A stretch of DNA of 64,000 nt from Croceivirga sp. (GTDB taxonomy: Bacteria > Bacteroidota > Bacteroidia > Flavobacteriales > Flavobacteriaceae), in contig JANQSA010000065.1 in assembly GCA_028284285.1 (NCBI GenBank), positions 57,713 to 121,712 of the forward strand. Direction: 5' to 3'. This document shows, in pieces, positions 25,792 through 36,059 of the stretch. The notes below the pieces were generated by a model, which saw nothing but the letters and a program-made list of their open reading frames with translations, was not told where the DNA came from and searched no databases. The position numbers and the translations under genes are program-made. How positions within the stretch are numbered: the first letter of the stretch is position 1; each line of letters opens with the position of its first letter.

Positions 25792-25836
25792 ACGGATTAT
25801 GCAGAGCGGTTTTCACTGAATTAATCCGTAATTTTG
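25792..25836 (+). promoter_or_regulatory. gcvP promoter with flanking inverted repeat
   Basis: TAATTTTG at 25829-25836 is an exact TAnnTTTG -7 element, 22 bases ahead of the ATG. ACGGATTA (25792-25799) and TAATCCGT (25822-25829) are an exact 8 bp inverted repeat, 30 bases apart start to start, covering the -33 zone and touching the -7 element. Two half-sites three helical turns apart suggest an operator. Confidence 0.5.
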
Positions 25837-25858
25837 TGCACTTTATTGGTTAATACTT

Positions 25859-28699
<2,841 letters not shown>

Positions 28700-28862
28700 A
28701 AAGCATTGCATACGGTAGCCTGGAAGTACTGACTATTAAAAAGACCTGACTCCCCTACGTTTTTTCAACCCTTTTCGTAGTTTGGACATCGGGCTATTTT
28801 TTTATCCCTTCCTCACTATCAATGTCCTAAGCCCTACCTTCGGTCAGCTAAAGGGGTAAGAC

Positions 28863-29921
28863 ATGAAGATTGGAATAACAGGTACGGGTAGTTACCTACC
28901 CTCAATAATTACTAAAAATGACGATTTTTTAGAACACGATTTCCGGGATCGCGATGGTACTGCGCTGGTGCAAAGCAATGCCACGATAATTGAAAAATTT
29001 GAATCCATCACAGGTATCCAGGAACGACGGTATGCCCAAACGGAGCTAAATACCTCGGATATGGGTGTGCTGGCTGCGGAAAAGGCAATTGAAGATGCCG
29101 GAGTGGACAAAGAAACCATTGATTACATCATTTTCGCCCATAATTTCGGGGACCTGTCTACGGGAAAAATTCAAGGGGATACCCTACCCAGTTTGGCCAC
29201 TAGGGTAAAACACCTTTTGCAAATACAAAATGCTTCCTGCGTAGCCTACGACATGATTTTTGGTTGCCCGGGATGGGTTGAAGGTGTGATCCAGGCCACT
29301 GCTTTTATTCAAAGCGGTATGGCCAAGACCTGCCTGGTAATTGGCGGGGAAACACTTTCACGCATCATTGACCCCAGTGACAGGGACAGTATGATCTATG
29401 CGGATGGCGCAGGGGCAGCCATAATACAACAAACAGCACACGATGGGGAAATTTTGGCCCATGCCTCTGAAACCCATGCCAATGGAGAGGCCTATCATTT
29501 ATTTTTTGACAAAGGTTATCATCCGGATAGTTGCCCGGATACGCGCTACGTAAAAATGTACGGCCGTAAAGTTTATGAGTTTGCCTGCACTCATGTGCCC
29601 AACGCTATGAAAGCCTGTTTGGATAAAAGTGATATTCCTATTGAAGCAGTAAAAAAAATATTCATCCATCAAGCCAATGAAAAAATGGATGAAGCCATCA
29701 TAAAACGCTTATACCGTTTATATAAACACCCCATGCCCGATACTATAATGCCCATGATGATCCATAAAACCGGGAATAGTTCTGTTGCCACCATCCCTAC
29801 ATTGTTTGACCGGGTCAAAAGGGGGAAAATAGCGGATCATAGCATTGAAAAAGGGGATGTGGTATTATTCGCAAGTGTAGGGGCCGGGATGAACATAAAT
29901 TGTATCCTGTATCGCTGCTAG
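28863..29921 (+). CDS. 3-oxoacyl-ACP synthase III-like (KAS III family)
   Basis: A 352-residue thiolase-fold condensing enzyme. The catalytic Cys is in MIFGCPGWVEGV (about 134), His in IFIHQANEKMD and Asn in HKTGNSSVATIPT, the Cys-His-Asn triad of FabH. The start MKIGITGTGSYLPSIITKND has an inserted loop versus housekeeping FabH (DFLEHDFRDRDG), typical of FabH-like paralogues that condense unusual acyl substrates. It is followed by a methyltransferase and a GT2 glycosyltransferase on the same strand, possibly one envelope-lipid pathway. Confidence 0.88.
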   Translation: MKIGITGTGSYLPSIITKNDDFLEHDFRDRDGTALVQSNATIIEKFESITGIQERRYAQTELNTSDMGVLAAEKAIEDAGVDKETIDYIIFAHNFGDLSTGKIQGDTLPSLATRVKHLLQIQNASCVAYDMIFGCPGWVEGVIQATAFIQSGMAKTCLVIGGETLSRIIDPSDRDSMIYADGAGAAIIQQTAHDGEILAHASETHANGEAYHLFFDKGYHPDSCPDTRYVKMYGRKVYEFACTHVPNAMKACLDKSDIPIEAVKKIFIHQANEKMDEAIIKRLYRLYKHPMPDTIMPMMIHKTGNSSVATIPTLFDRVKRGKIADHSIEKGDVVLFASVGAGMNINCILYRC

Positions 29922-29961
29922 GGCCTATTAATACTACGTCCAAAATTGGGATTTGTAATTG

Positions 29962-29975
29962 GTTTTTTGGAATTT
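29962..29975 (+). repeat. 14 bp leader repeat, copy 1
   Basis: GTTTTTTGGAATTT lies exactly 7 bases before the methyltransferase ATG. The same 14-mer occurs at 30561-30574, exactly 7 bases before the next gene. Confidence 0.7.
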
Positions 29976-29982
29976 CGCCTTT

Positions 29983-30510
29983 ATGTACGAAGGTAAATTT
30001 CCGCACAAACGCTACCGGCTTACGCTGCAATTTTTAAAAAAGCATATCGCCACCTCAGAAGCTATCCTGGATCTGGGTGTGGAAAATCCGTTTTCCGAGA
30101 TCCTTAAAAAGGAAGGGTATACCATAGAAAATACGCTAGGCGAAGACCTGGATGTGGACTTTACCCGGGTAAATACCGCTACGGCTGATGTGGTGACCGC
30201 TTTTGAGATCTTTGAGCACCTTGTAGCCCCCTTCAATGTATTACGGGAGATCAAGGCCAACAAACTGGTGGCCAGCATCCCCTTACGTTTGTGGTTTGCC
30301 ACGGCCTATCGGAGTAAAACTGACCCCTGGGATAGACATTACCACGAATTTGAGGCCTGGCAATTTGATTGGCTATTGGAAAAAGCCGGATGGGAGATCA
30401 AGGACTCTCTACAATGGACCAATCCCACAAAAAGAATAGGGCTACGTCCTTTATTACGGTGGTTCACCAATCGATACTACATTGTATATGCTGAACGAAA
30501 AGCAAAGTGA
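29983..30510 (+). CDS. SAM-dependent methyltransferase-like protein
   Basis: A 175-residue class I methyltransferase-like protein. The start ATG at 29983 is preferred over an in-frame TTG at 29959. LDLGVENPFSEILKKEGY is motif I in degenerate form (usual GxGxG reduced). DVVTAFEIFEHLVAPFNVLR is the post-I/motif II region typical of Methyltransf_11-type proteins. The C-terminus ends IVYAERKAK. The substrate is unknown. It is linked with the KAS III and GT2 genes and shares a 14-base leader with the latter. Confidence 0.75.
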   Translation: MYEGKFPHKRYRLTLQFLKKHIATSEAILDLGVENPFSEILKKEGYTIENTLGEDLDVDFTRVNTATADVVTAFEIFEHLVAPFNVLREIKANKLVASIPLRLWFATAYRSKTDPWDRHYHEFEAWQFDWLLEKAGWEIKDSLQWTNPTKRIGLRPLLRWFTNRYYIVYAERKAK

Positions 30511-30574
30511 CAAATCCCAAACCTCAAATCTCAAATCTCAAGTATTGGATTTTGTGATTTGTTTTTTGGAATTT
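30511..30574 (+). repeat. CAAATC-rich repeats and leader repeat copy 2
   Basis: The stretch holds direct repeats of CTCAAAT (CCTCAAATCTCAAATCTCAAG), partly complementary to GGATTTTGTGATTTG just downstream, and then the 14-mer GTTTTTTGGAATTT at 30561-30574, 7 bases before the GT2 start. A leader hairpin or promoter duplication is possible. Confidence 0.6.
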
Positions 30575-30581
30575 TAACCTG

Positions 30582-31430
30582 ATGAAAGTCAGTGTTATCA
30601 TACCTGCTCATAATGAAGCGCGTTACCTGCGGGACTGTCTGAATTCCTTTGTGGCCCAAACCCAACCGCCGGAGGAACTGATTGTTGTAGATGACAATTC
30701 CTCCGATACCACTTTTACCATTGCCACCGCTTTTGCGCAAGACCATCCCTGGATCACCGCCGTACAACGAAAAAGCACAAACGCCCACATTCCCGGGAAA
30801 AAGGTGGTGGACACTTTTAATTTTGGGGTGCGGTACGTTTCCGGGGACTATGACCTCATCGGCAAGTTTGATGCAGATATTCTCCTTCCCCCTGATTATT
30901 TTGAAAAGATGCGAAACCATTTTCGGGCCAACTGGCTGTTAGGCATGTGTTCCGGGCTGTTGTACGTAGAAAAGAAAGGGCAATGGGTCTATGAAAACAT
31001 TGCTAAAAAAAGCCATATAAGGGGTCCGGTAAAACTCTATCACCGGCAGGTTTTTGAATTGATGGAAGGGCTTCGCCCCGGTACGGGCTGGGATACGGTA
31101 GATGTACTACTCTGCCAATACCATGATTTTGAGGTGCAAACCGACGAAAGTCTGGTGGTGAAACACCTGCGGCCCACTGGACATGGCTACCAGCGTAAAA
31201 ATTATCGCGCCAAAGGGGAGGCCTTATACAAAATGCGCTATGGCTGGCCCCTGGCCAAATTGGCCCTCTTTAAGATGGCAGGGCAGGCAAAAACACCGGC
31301 GGTGTTTCTACAAGGTCTCTTAGGATACTTTGGCACTTGGATCCGGCGAGAACCCCGGTTTGTAAGTCCCAAAGAAGGGAGGTTTATCCGAAAATTACGG
31401 TGGAAGGGCGTCTTTGGGAAATTCCGTTAA
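30582..31430 (+). CDS. Family 2 glycosyltransferase
   Basis: A 282-residue GT-A fold glycosyltransferase. The nucleotide-sugar start is VIIPAHNEARYLRDCLNSFV, then LIVVDDNSSDTT; the metal-binding DxD is in GKFDADILLP (about residue 95). The acceptor region contains GLRPGTGWDTVDVLLC. No transmembrane segment is evident. It is the last gene of the KAS III-methyltransferase-GT2 row and is followed by a terminator hairpin. The first cassette block starts just after it. Confidence 0.9.
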   Translation: MKVSVIIPAHNEARYLRDCLNSFVAQTQPPEELIVVDDNSSDTTFTIATAFAQDHPWITAVQRKSTNAHIPGKKVVDTFNFGVRYVSGDYDLIGKFDADILLPPDYFEKMRNHFRANWLLGMCSGLLYVEKKGQWVYENIAKKSHIRGPVKLYHRQVFELMEGLRPGTGWDTVDVLLCQYHDFEVQTDESLVVKHLRPTGHGYQRKNYRAKGEALYKMRYGWPLAKLALFKMAGQAKTPAVFLQGLLGYFGTWIRREPRFVSPKEGRFIRKLRWKGVFGKFR

Positions 31431-31442
31431 ATTTATAAAAGA

Positions 31443-31464
31443 AATAAAGACTATGGTCTTTATT
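31443..31464 (+). terminator. Hairpin after the GT2 gene
   Basis: AATAAAGAC (31443-31451) and GTCTTTATT (31456-31464) form a perfect 9 bp stem with a TATG loop. It closes the chromosomal transcript 6 bases before the first cassette boundary. Confidence 0.7.
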
Positions 31465-31470
31465 CCTATG

Positions 31471-32596
31471 TTGTAGTGCATTTGATAAAAACATATGACA
31501 AGAGAAGAATTATTAGAGAAAATTAATCAAGCTGACAAAAACGAAGGAATAAAAATTTCGCCACGTCAACTTCTTTATAGTTTTGGGTTTGAAAAAAGAA
31601 CCAAGTACAATGTAATGAGAATGAAACATTTTTTTCAACAAAATGATTTGTTCACATCACCAGATTTTTTGAGTGTTTATATGGACACTCAAGTTTCATT
31701 AAAGAAAAGACCGAAAACTTCTAAAAAACAAGAAACTTCTGAAATCGAAAAAGAAATCAACGAATATGACCCAGTTTCAAGAGTAAGGCTTTTACCATCA
31801 GCAAATAGAAAACCTGTAAAAGTACATATGGATTGTACTCTTCAAGAAGCAACCACATTAATGTTAATGCACGATTATTCACAACTTCCTGTGATGAGTA
31901 GCGATTATAAAGTTGACGGAATAATAACTTGGGAAACTATTGGAAACAATTTAATACACGGTGGAGACAAGACTTTAGTGCGAGATTTTATGAAAAAAGA
32001 TGTAACCGAAATCACTCACGAAATGTCAATTTTTGATGCGGTTAAAATTATAATCAACAAAGAAGTCGTCTTAGTTAGAGACGAAAAGAATTGTATTTGT
32101 GGACTTGTTACTTCAACTGACATTAGCGAGCAATTTATAACTATTTCAGAACCTTTTTTGATATTGGAACAAATTGAAAATCACATACGAAAATTGTTAA
32201 ATGGAAAATTTTCAGAAGAAAAACTAAAAGAAATTAGTGTAGAAGACGAATCATCAAGAAAAGTAGAATCAATTTCGGATTTGACATTTGGGGAATATAT
32301 AAGACTTATGGAAAATCCTGAAAATTGGGAAGTAATGGACTTAAACATTGACCGTTCAACATTCATCAAACGCTTAGATGAAATAAGAAGAATTAGAAAT
32401 GATGTTATGCATTTCCATCCCGATGGAATTTCCGAGACTGACCTCGAAATTTTAAGGCAGACATCTTCTTTTTTTGAAAATTTATCAAAATATATGAAAT
32501 AAAAATACACTACAATGGCTATAATTCACCCCTATCCTAAGGTCCCTTTCCAATTATTTCTAAATAAGAGTAACAAAAAACATACGAGCCGGACCG
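31471..32596 (+). mobile_element. Integron-like gene cassette 1 (CBS-HEPN)
   Basis: The cassette runs from the TT of a G^TT boundary (TATG^TTGTAGTGCATTT, 31471) to the G of the next (GGACCG, 32596), 1126 bp. Its first bases TTGTAGTGCATTT are the reverse complement, with one mismatch, of the AAATACACTACAA just before its site box (32503-32515). A circularised cassette would then carry a complete, self-pairing recombination site, as in integrons. It holds one + strand gene with a 24-base leader. The region is much more AT-rich than the flanks. Confidence 0.7.
31495..32502 (+). CDS. CBS-domain protein with C-terminal HEPN-like domain
   Basis: A 335-residue protein of three parts. Residues 1-75 look like a winged-helix or helical module (GIKISPRQLLYSFGFEKRT). 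Residues 105-225 are a CBS pair (VHMDCTLQEATTLMLMHDYS, DGIITWETIG, DFMKKDVTEITHEMSIFDAV, GLVTSTDI), which usually binds adenine nucleotides. Residues 230-335 are helical and contain RRIRNDVMHF, the Rx4-H signature of HEPN RNase-type domains. A nucleotide-sensing RNase or defence effector is inferred. It sits in an integron-like cassette with no promoter of its own visible. Confidence 0.75.
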   Translation: MTREELLEKINQADKNEGIKISPRQLLYSFGFEKRTKYNVMRMKHFFQQNDLFTSPDFLSVYMDTQVSLKKRPKTSKKQETSEIEKEINEYDPVSRVRLLPSANRKPVKVHMDCTLQEATTLMLMHDYSQLPVMSSDYKVDGIITWETIGNNLIHGGDKTLVRDFMKKDVTEITHEMSIFDAVKIIINKEVVLVRDEKNCICGLVTSTDISEQFITISEPFLILEQIENHIRKLLNGKFSEEKLKEISVEDESSRKVESISDLTFGEYIRLMENPENWEVMDLNIDRSTFIKRLDEIRRIRNDVMHFHPDGISETDLEILRQTSSFFENLSKYMK

Positions 32597-32604
32597 TTAG
32601 CTAC
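32503..32604 (+). other. attC-like cassette site 1
   Basis: The site starts AAATACACTACAATGGCTATAA and ends GCCGGACCG^TTAGCTAC. The box ACAATGGCTATAA recurs in two other sites in this window (exactly or with GCTATAAC/AAT variants). The end GGACCGTT recurs at 61463-61470. The interior is not conserved. The site does not fit the strict GTTRRRY core of classical attC, so attC-like is used. Confidence 0.65.
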
Positions 32605-33624
32605 AACTGAAAACACTCATATGAAATCTGTTATACTTATTCATTTATTGAATTGGGAATATCATGAGAATGAATATACCTTGGACAAAGGGATAAGTTT
32701 TGTAAATCCTAATACCCACACTGTAGGAAGTTTATATGAAAAAATATGTGAGTCAAATAATATCGATAATGGAGAACCATATACCTTTAATACTGGATTA
32801 ATCTTATATGATGATACAGACTCTGATTATTCATTTGTGCCTTCATCATCACATTATTCATTATCAACAACCTTTATAAATCTCCTTACAATTATTTATA
32901 AAGGTACTTTAGGACATTGCAGGGTTATAGTTTCAAAAGATGATTTTAAGACTTCACATGTATCATATACACTATACGATAGTCTGACTGAATTTACTGA
33001 TGACCTAACAGTTTATCATTCAAAATTTGACAATAATAGTATAGAAATGTTGGATAAAGTATGGCAAAATATAAAATCAACTTATACTTCAAATGTAAAG
33101 AAGTCTAGAATTGATAATATGATGAACTTTTTTTATTTTTCATGGCATACTCTTTCTTTAGAGCTTACAGGAATTTCTTTGTCCATTGTCCTTGAAACTT
33201 TATTTGCGCCTCATTCAAATTCAGAATTAATTCATCAAATAGCATACAACGTTGCCAACTTTTCAGGTAATGAAAAAGAAGAAAAAAAAGAGTTATATAA
33301 ATATGTCAAAAAATATTATTCTATTAGGTCAAAACTAGTACATGGAGAAACAATTAAGGAAGTAGAACTAAGTTTAATACCACCATTTTTCAAATTCATT
33401 TGCGAAATAATCTTAAAAATTGTCAGTAACAATAACCTAATACATACTTTTAATGATAATGAAAAGAGAAGAGAGTTCATGCAAGACAAACTTTTTGAAT
33501 AAAATAAATAAGTAGTAGCTAACAATAGCTATAATCCATCCCTGAATGCCTTCCTCTCACGACCTGTGATTGTTCGTCGTAGACAGTGCCTGCCTACCGT
33601 TAGGTAGGAATCCTAGCCCAGCCG
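32597..33624 (+). mobile_element. Integron-like gene cassette 2 (ApeA-type HEPN)
   Basis: 1028 bp between two G^TT boundaries. The first bases TTAGCTAC are the exact reverse complement of GTAGCTAA (33515-33522) directly before the box ACAATAGCTATAAT. The cassette carries one + strand gene with a 24-base leader. As in cassette 1, each cassette pairs with its own site and not with its neighbour's. Confidence 0.7.
32621..33502 (+). CDS. ApeA-like HEPN-domain protein
   Basis: A 293-residue protein. The C-terminal region contains KYVKKYYSIRSKLVHGE, the Rx4-H motif in the context typical of Apea-like HEPN domains of anti-phage and tRNA-targeting RNases. The N-terminal 160 residues (MKSVILIHLLNWEYHENEYT, DSDYSFVPSSSHYSL) are not recognised and may be the sensing part. 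Base composition is extremely AT-rich compared with the chromosomal genes, indicating transfer. It is alone in its cassette. Defence function is inferred from the family only. Confidence 0.7.
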   Translation: MKSVILIHLLNWEYHENEYTLDKGISFVNPNTHTVGSLYEKICESNNIDNGEPYTFNTGLILYDDTDSDYSFVPSSSHYSLSTTFINLLTIIYKGTLGHCRVIVSKDDFKTSHVSYTLYDSLTEFTDDLTVYHSKFDNNSIEMLDKVWQNIKSTYTSNVKKSRIDNMMNFFYFSWHTLSLELTGISLSIVLETLFAPHSNSELIHQIAYNVANFSGNEKEEKKELYKYVKKYYSIRSKLVHGETIKEVELSLIPPFFKFICEIILKIVSNNNLIHTFNDNEKRREFMQDKLFE

Positions 33625-33632
33625 TTAGGGTC
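33515..33632 (+). other. attC-like cassette site 2 with palindrome insert
   Basis: It begins GTAGCTAACAATAGCTATAAT and ends CCCAGCCG^TTAGGGTC. Its interior has a CTGCCTACCGTTAGGTAGG palindrome (33589-33607) of the genome's CCTGCC/GGCAGG repeat class, so this repeat seems to have inserted into the variable part of the site. The 3' end is GCCGTT rather than GACCGTT. Confidence 0.6.
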
Positions 33633-33672
33633 AATTTAGAAAGGATTTATTTTTAAAGTATTAATTTTAACT

Positions 33673-33963
33673 GTGGACTCAACTCAGGAAATAAAAGAGA
33701 AACTCTCCAAGCTTAAGTTACGTTTAAAGAAACGATATCCGATTTCTTCCATGGCACTTTTTGGATCGTATGCCCGAAATGAACAAACCGAGGTAAGCGA
33801 CATTGATATTATGGTTGAATTTGATGGTAGAATTGGGAGCAGATTCATTGACCTGGCCAATGAACTTGAAAACGCTCTCGGTGTAAAGGTTGACTTAGTT
33901 TCAAAAAAAGGTATTAAAGATCACTATCTGAAGGCCATTCAATCTGATTTTATATATGTCTAG
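33673..33963 (+). CDS. mntA: MntA-type antitoxin nucleotidyltransferase
   Basis: A 96-residue minimal nucleotidyltransferase. The GSx10DxD signature is complete: GSYARNEQTEVSDIDIMVEF. A later acidic residue lies in VKVDLVSKKG. MntA antitoxins inactivate HepT by AMPylation of a Tyr next to the RNase motif. Translation starts at GTG (33673), as no ATG is in range. It overlaps hepT by 8 bases, which is the typical pairing. Confidence 0.9.
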   Translation: MDSTQEIKEKLSKLKLRLKKRYPISSMALFGSYARNEQTEVSDIDIMVEFDGRIGSRFIDLANELENALGVKVDLVSKKGIKDHYLKAIQSDFIYV

Positions 33964-34291
33964 AAGGGACAATTCGCTGTTGATTAAGGATATGCTTGAA
34001 TCTGCCAGGAAGATTATGTCCTACACCGAAGAAATGACCTTTGAAAATTTTGAAAAAGATGAAAAAACAGTCGATGCTGTTATTCGAAATTTTGAAATAA
34101 TTGGTGAAGCCGCTAACCGATTAGACAATAGATACAAGTCTGAAAATCCGGAAATTGAATGGGATAGAATGAGAGGTTTCAGAAACAGAATAATTCATGA
34201 ATACTTTGGTATAGATTTGGAAATCGTTTGGCAAATCATAGAAGACGACCTCGGAATACTTATCGGATCCTTGGAGAAAAAACTGAAATAA
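33956..34291 (+). CDS. hepT: HepT-type HEPN toxin RNase
   Basis: A 111-residue HEPN (DUF86) protein. The catalytic and target motif Rx4HxY is intact: RGFRNRIIHEYFGID, where Arg and His form the RNase site and the Tyr is the expected AMPylation target. DAVIRNFEIIGEAANRL is the conserved upstream helix. With MntA it forms a type VII toxin-antitoxin module implicated in stress and phage defence. It lies in the last cassette of the block. Confidence 0.92.
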   Translation: MSRRDNSLLIKDMLESARKIMSYTEEMTFENFEKDEKTVDAVIRNFEIIGEAANRLDNRYKSENPEIEWDRMRGFRNRIIHEYFGIDLEIVWQIIEDDLGILIGSLEKKLK

Positions 34292-34296
34292 AAAAC

Positions 34297-34320
34297 TGAC
34301 CCTGACAATGGCTATAACCT
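34297..34320 (+). other. attC-like cassette site 3, truncated
   Basis: TGACCCTGACAATGGCTATAACC carries the conserved box, but no GACCGTT closes it within the next 100 bases. It marks the right border of the first cassette block. The stretch 34321-34409 contains nothing else I recognise. Confidence 0.6.
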
Positions 34321-34409
34321 GCCCGACCTTGAGGCGAGTTACTGCTTTCTTGCTATCTTTAAAATGATTACCCATTAATTTGGCGGTATTCGGTAAGCTA
34401 GACCGTACT

Positions 34410-35225
34410 ATGGAACAGATCATACAAAACCCCTTTTTAGCCAATTTTTCCAAACTCAACAAAAAGCTGTTCTGGATTGGCATTTTTACCCTGATCATGG
34501 GGCTATCCGTTCTACAGGATTACTTGTTTAGCCAAATCCGGGATACAGGTTTCTATTTTTCAGATTCTTTGTTGTACAACTGTATCTGGATCTTTCTGGT
34601 GCCGTTGACGTTCCTGGAAACCAAGTTGCTGGAGCATGTCAAGCCATGGAATAAGGGGGTCTTGATTTTTTTGATGCCGGTGATAAGCGGTGTACTCGTC
34701 CTGTTGCATATCCTGATTTTCACCTCTTTCTTTGTATCCGTCAGCTACTTTGTTTTCTCACCATCACATCGGTTTATTCGAATTTTCAATAGCGCACTAT
34801 CCAGTGAATTTAGCCTTCTTGCCCTTTATTACTTTCTGACCCCATTTCTTTTAAAGTCCTTCAAAACAGCTGTGCAAAGGGCTTCAAGTAGCACTATGTA
34901 TCCCGAAAACATTAAGGTAAAGCAAGGGCTTATTACCATTTCCTTACCTACGCAAGCCATTGAACTGATCTCAACCCATAAGCCATATACCCTTATTGTA
35001 GCCAATACCAATAGTTACTTTGACAACCGGACGATCAAAGACTTTGAAACAGTATTAAACCCTAGGCTATTTTTGCGGGTGCACCGTTCTATAATCGTAA
35101 ATAAAAACCTTATCAGGGAACTTAGATCAAGAAAAAACGGAGACTATGATGCCTTTCTTTCTAATGGCCAAACGATTCGATTAAGCAGGCATTATAGAAC
35201 AAGATGGAAAGAACTACTCCAGTGA
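34410..35225 (+). CDS. Membrane LytTR-domain transcription regulator
   Basis: A 271-residue one-component regulator. Four hydrophobic segments (LFWIGIFTLIMGLSVL, LLYNCIWIFLVPLTFL, GVLIFLMPVISGVLVLLHIL, EFSLLALYYFLTPFLL) precede a C-terminal LytTR domain (KVKQGLITISLPTQAIELIS, PRLFLRVHRSIIVNKNLIRE, GQTIRLSRHYR). It has no receiver domain, so the membrane part is likely the sensor. I chose the ATG at 34410 over an in-frame TTG at 34380. It precedes a dioxygenase-fold gene by 92 bases. Confidence 0.85.
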   Translation: MEQIIQNPFLANFSKLNKKLFWIGIFTLIMGLSVLQDYLFSQIRDTGFYFSDSLLYNCIWIFLVPLTFLETKLLEHVKPWNKGVLIFLMPVISGVLVLLHILIFTSFFVSVSYFVFSPSHRFIRIFNSALSSEFSLLALYYFLTPFLLKSFKTAVQRASSSTMYPENIKVKQGLITISLPTQAIELISTHKPYTLIVANTNSYFDNRTIKDFETVLNPRLFLRVHRSIIVNKNLIRELRSRKNGDYDAFLSNGQTIRLSRHYRTRWKELLQ

Positions 35226-35316
35226 GGATATTTTTTACTCCATAGAGCCATTTGGCAACGCCATCCATGTAATACACCCCTGCTGATACCATAGTTTTGA
35301 GGTAAAGCAAATTGTT

Positions 35317-35946
35317 ATGAAAATATCGGTTATATCTGCTGTGAATAAAATCAGGGCCATTACTATATCCATTGTAATGATACCCTTGTTCCTCACCTAC
35401 AACGTCTATGGTCAGGTAGCCCAAAGGTGGTTGAAAAGCTGGAACAAGGCCAATACCATGAAACCCTCTAAAATATCCGCTATCAGCAGGATTGCCCCGG
35501 AAAATGAACCGGGAACACCCTTTGTTATTAAAGGAAGCGTTTTTACCCCGGATGAAACACCGGCCGTAGGCGTTATTGTGCATTCCTACCATAGAGATGC
35601 TAAAGGGTATGATTTTGGAGAAAATGATGCCGAGTTGGATACCTGGCGATTACAAGGGTGGGCAAAGACCGATGAACAAGGAAATTTTGAGTTTAAAACG
35701 ATCCGGCCCGCACCGGACCATATAGGGCGGGAAGGCCCGCACATCCACTTCACAACGGTCTCTGATATGTTTGGTCGACAGTGGGCAAAAAAGGTTTTCC
35801 TGTCCGATGACCCAACACTTACAGAAACACAACGTCTTGATGCAAAGAAAGCCGGAAAATTCAATTGGATTGCCGATGTCCGGGAAACAGACGGAATACA
35901 GTACATTAAAGTTAACATTAAGCTTAAAAAAAAGGGCGACTTCTGA
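35317..35946 (+). CDS. Intradiol ring-cleavage dioxygenase-fold protein
   Basis: A 209-residue exported protein (hydrophobic start ISAVNKIRAITISIVMIPLF). The core FVIKGSVFTPDETPAVGVIV, GWAKTDEQGNFEFKTIRPAP and EGPHIHFTTVSDMFGRQW fits the C-terminal fold of intradiol dioxygenases, including the HxH iron ligands. The Tyr ligands are less clear (SYHRDAKGYDF is a candidate). Members of this secreted subgroup are widespread in Bacteroidota with unknown substrates. Its neighbours are regulators on both sides. Confidence 0.8.
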   Translation: MKISVISAVNKIRAITISIVMIPLFLTYNVYGQVAQRWLKSWNKANTMKPSKISAISRIAPENEPGTPFVIKGSVFTPDETPAVGVIVHSYHRDAKGYDFGENDAELDTWRLQGWAKTDEQGNFEFKTIRPAPDHIGREGPHIHFTTVSDMFGRQWAKKVFLSDDPTLTETQRLDAKKAGKFNWIADVRETDGIQYIKVNIKLKKKGDF

Positions 35947-36059
35947 AATTTTATCAGATTTCAAAGCAGAGAAGTTATATTGTATGAGATTTGATTGAAT
36001 TAAGTCAGCCTAAGACAGTATATCCAGTAAATAGTGTGAGGTAATACGCATAGCACATC

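Larger units (their letters stand above)
33625..34320 (+). mobile_element. Integron-like gene cassette 3 (MntA/HepT), right end lost
   Basis: It starts TTAGGGTCA at 33625; TGACCCTGA (34297-34305) before the last box is its reverse complement apart from one G:T-type difference. It carries the two-gene toxin-antitoxin unit. The closing GACCGTT is missing: after ACAATGGCTATAACCTGCCCG the sequence passes into chromosome, so the final site is truncated and the end given is approximate. Confidence 0.65.
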
